Source: an uncultured Methanobrevibacter sp. (GTDB taxonomy: Archaea > Methanobacteriota > Methanobacteria > Methanobacteriales > Methanobacteriaceae). Taken from it: 5,941 nt of DNA. Made by a program: the position numbers and the translations under genes. The first letter of the stretch is position 1. Each line of letters opens with the position of its first letter. The notes under the pieces are model-generated. The model searched no databases, was not told where the DNA came from, and saw only the letters and a list, made by a program, of their open reading frames with translations. Shown here in pieces: positions 4,771-5,941 of the stretch. The stretch lies in contig CADBMS010000051.1 of assembly GCA_902795935.1 (NCBI GenBank), forward strand, positions 1-5,941, read 5' to 3'.

Positions 4771-5941
4771 ATGGCACAATTAGGTGGCCAAGACCAACAA
4801 TTTGTAATATTACCTGAAGGTACAGATAGATTTCAAGGCCGTGATGCTCAAAGATTAAATATTTTAGCTGGAAAAGTTTTATCAGAAACCATTAGAACAA
4901 CTTTAGGTCCAAAAGGAATGGATAAAATGTTAGTTGATGGACTAGGTGATGTTGTAATAACTAACGATGGAGTAACTATTTTAAAAGAAATGGATATTGC
5001 ACATCCTGCAGCTAAAATGTTAGTTGAAGTAGCAAAAAACCAAGAAGATGAAGTTGGAGATGGAACAACAACAGCAGTAGTAATTTGTGGAGAATTACTT
5101 AAAAAAGCAGAAGAATTATTAGATTCATCAATTCATCCATCAGTTATAGTAAAAGGATACAGAGCTGCTGCTGAAAAAGCTATTGAACTTTTAGAAGATA
5201 TAACTTTAAATAATGCAGATAAAGAAACTTTATTAAAAGTTGCAATGACTGCAATGACTGGTAAAGGATCTGAAAATTCAAAAGAACTATTATCAAACTT
5301 AGTTGTAGATGCTGCGCTTTTAGTAGAAGAAGATGGAGAAGTTAATAGAAAAGATATTAATGTTCAAAGAATACAAGGTGCAACAGCTAGTGACTCCGAA
5401 ATAGTTAATGGTGTTGTAGTGGATAAAGGGCGTGCAGTTAATTCCATGCCTAAATCTATAGAAGATGCAAAAATTGCACTAATAAAATATCCTTTAGAAG
5501 TAAAAGATTTAGAAACTGACGCTAAAATCAAACTAACTGACCCAATGCAAATGCAAGCTTTCATTGAGAATGAAGAACAAATGATTAAAGATATGATTCA
5601 AAAAATCGTTGACTCTGGAGCAAACGTTGTATTCTGTCAAAAAGGTATTGATGACTTAGCAGAACATTACTTATCTAGAGAAGGAATTATTGCATTAAAA
5701 CGAGTTAAAAATTCAGATATGGAAAGATTAACTAAAGCTACTGGTGCAAAACTTGTCACCAATATTGATGATTTAACTTCAGATGACTTAGGAACTGCTG
5801 GAAAAGTTTATGAGAAAAAAATATATGACGAAGTTTTAACATTTATTGAAGAATGTCCAGACCCTAAAGCAGTATCTATATTATTAAGAGGAAGTACCAG
5901 ACATGTAGCTGAAGAAATTGAAAGAGCTCTTGAAGATGCTA
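4771..5941 (+). CDS. Thermosome subunit (group II chaperonin), 3' end outside window
   Basis: This subunit builds the two-ring archaeal chaperonin that folds proteins in the cytoplasm with ATP and a built-in lid instead of GroES. The window holds 390 codons plus one base; whole subunits have about 540-550 residues, so roughly 150 C-terminal residues, including the second half of the equatorial domain, are missing only because the window ends. Visible motifs are LGPKGMDKML (45-54), NDGVTIL (66-72), the nucleotide-binding GDGTTT (97-102), MTGKGSENS in the intermediate region (162-170), the apical domain with the MPKSIEDAKIALIKYPLE stretch (226-243) leading into the helical protrusion (to about 275), and SILLRG (369-374). 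All known motifs up to that point are intact. It has its own TATA box, leader and strong ribosome binding site. Methanogens often have two or three paralogues; which one this is cannot be told. Confidence 0.96.
   Translation, partial: MAQLGGQDQQFVILPEGTDRFQGRDAQRLNILAGKVLSETIRTTLGPKGMDKMLVDGLGDVVITNDGVTILKEMDIAHPAAKMLVEVAKNQEDEVGDGTTTAVVICGELLKKAEELLDSSIHPSVIVKGYRAAAEKAIELLEDITLNNADKETLLKVAMTAMTGKGSENSKELLSNLVVDAALLVEEDGEVNRKDINVQRIQGATASDSEIVNGVVVDKGRAVNSMPKSIEDAKIALIKYPLEVKDLETDAKIKLTDPMQMQAFIENEEQMIKDMIQKIVDSGANVVFCQKGIDDLAEHYLSREGIIALKRVKNSDMERLTKATGAKLVTNIDDLTSDDLGTAGKVYEKKIYDEVLTFIEECPDPKAVSILLRGSTRHVAEEIERALEDA

Overview
The window looks like chromosomal DNA of a methanogenic archaeon of the Methanobacteriales (Methanobrevibacter or Methanosphaera type). 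The grounds are the very A+T-rich composition, a group II chaperonin (thermosome), a cyclic 2,3-diphosphoglycerate synthetase (an enzyme known from Methanobacteriales and a few related methanogens), archaeal TATA boxes (an exact TTTATATA before the thermosome) and Shine-Dalgarno sequences matching AGGAGGTGAT. The genus is an inference.

Layout. Bases 1-586 hold no convincing long gene. The first ~345 bases carry five copies of the octamer TTCTTCGG in strictly alternating orientation, spaced 86, 53, 86 and 86 bases apart. Copies 2/3 and 4/5 form two large imperfect inverted repeats, each with its own complementary outer arm. Bases ~345-586 are extremely A+T-rich and hold a T7/A7 tract and a promoter with a 7+7 palindrome. 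Bases 587-2112 encode the permease and ATPase of a NitT/TauT-type ABC importer, with GTG and TTG starts and no substrate-binding protein in view. A 285-base intergenic region follows. Bases 2398-3774 encode CpgS. It converges, across a 20-base gap holding T6A6, on an alpha/beta hydrolase at 3795-4580 (minus) whose catalytic His position reads Asn. A 190-base divergent promoter region separates the hydrolase from the thermosome subunit, which starts at 4771 and runs off the window.

How the parts may work together. The importer pair is probably one operon taking up a small anion or organic solute. CpgS makes cyclic 2,3-diphosphoglycerate, a solute and phosphate reserve of these methanogens, and the thermosome folds proteins. 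Closeness of cpgS and the thermosome suggests a cell-maintenance or stress neighbourhood, but each appears to have its own promoter. The least explained parts are the inverted-repeat array and the hydrolase with an altered active site.
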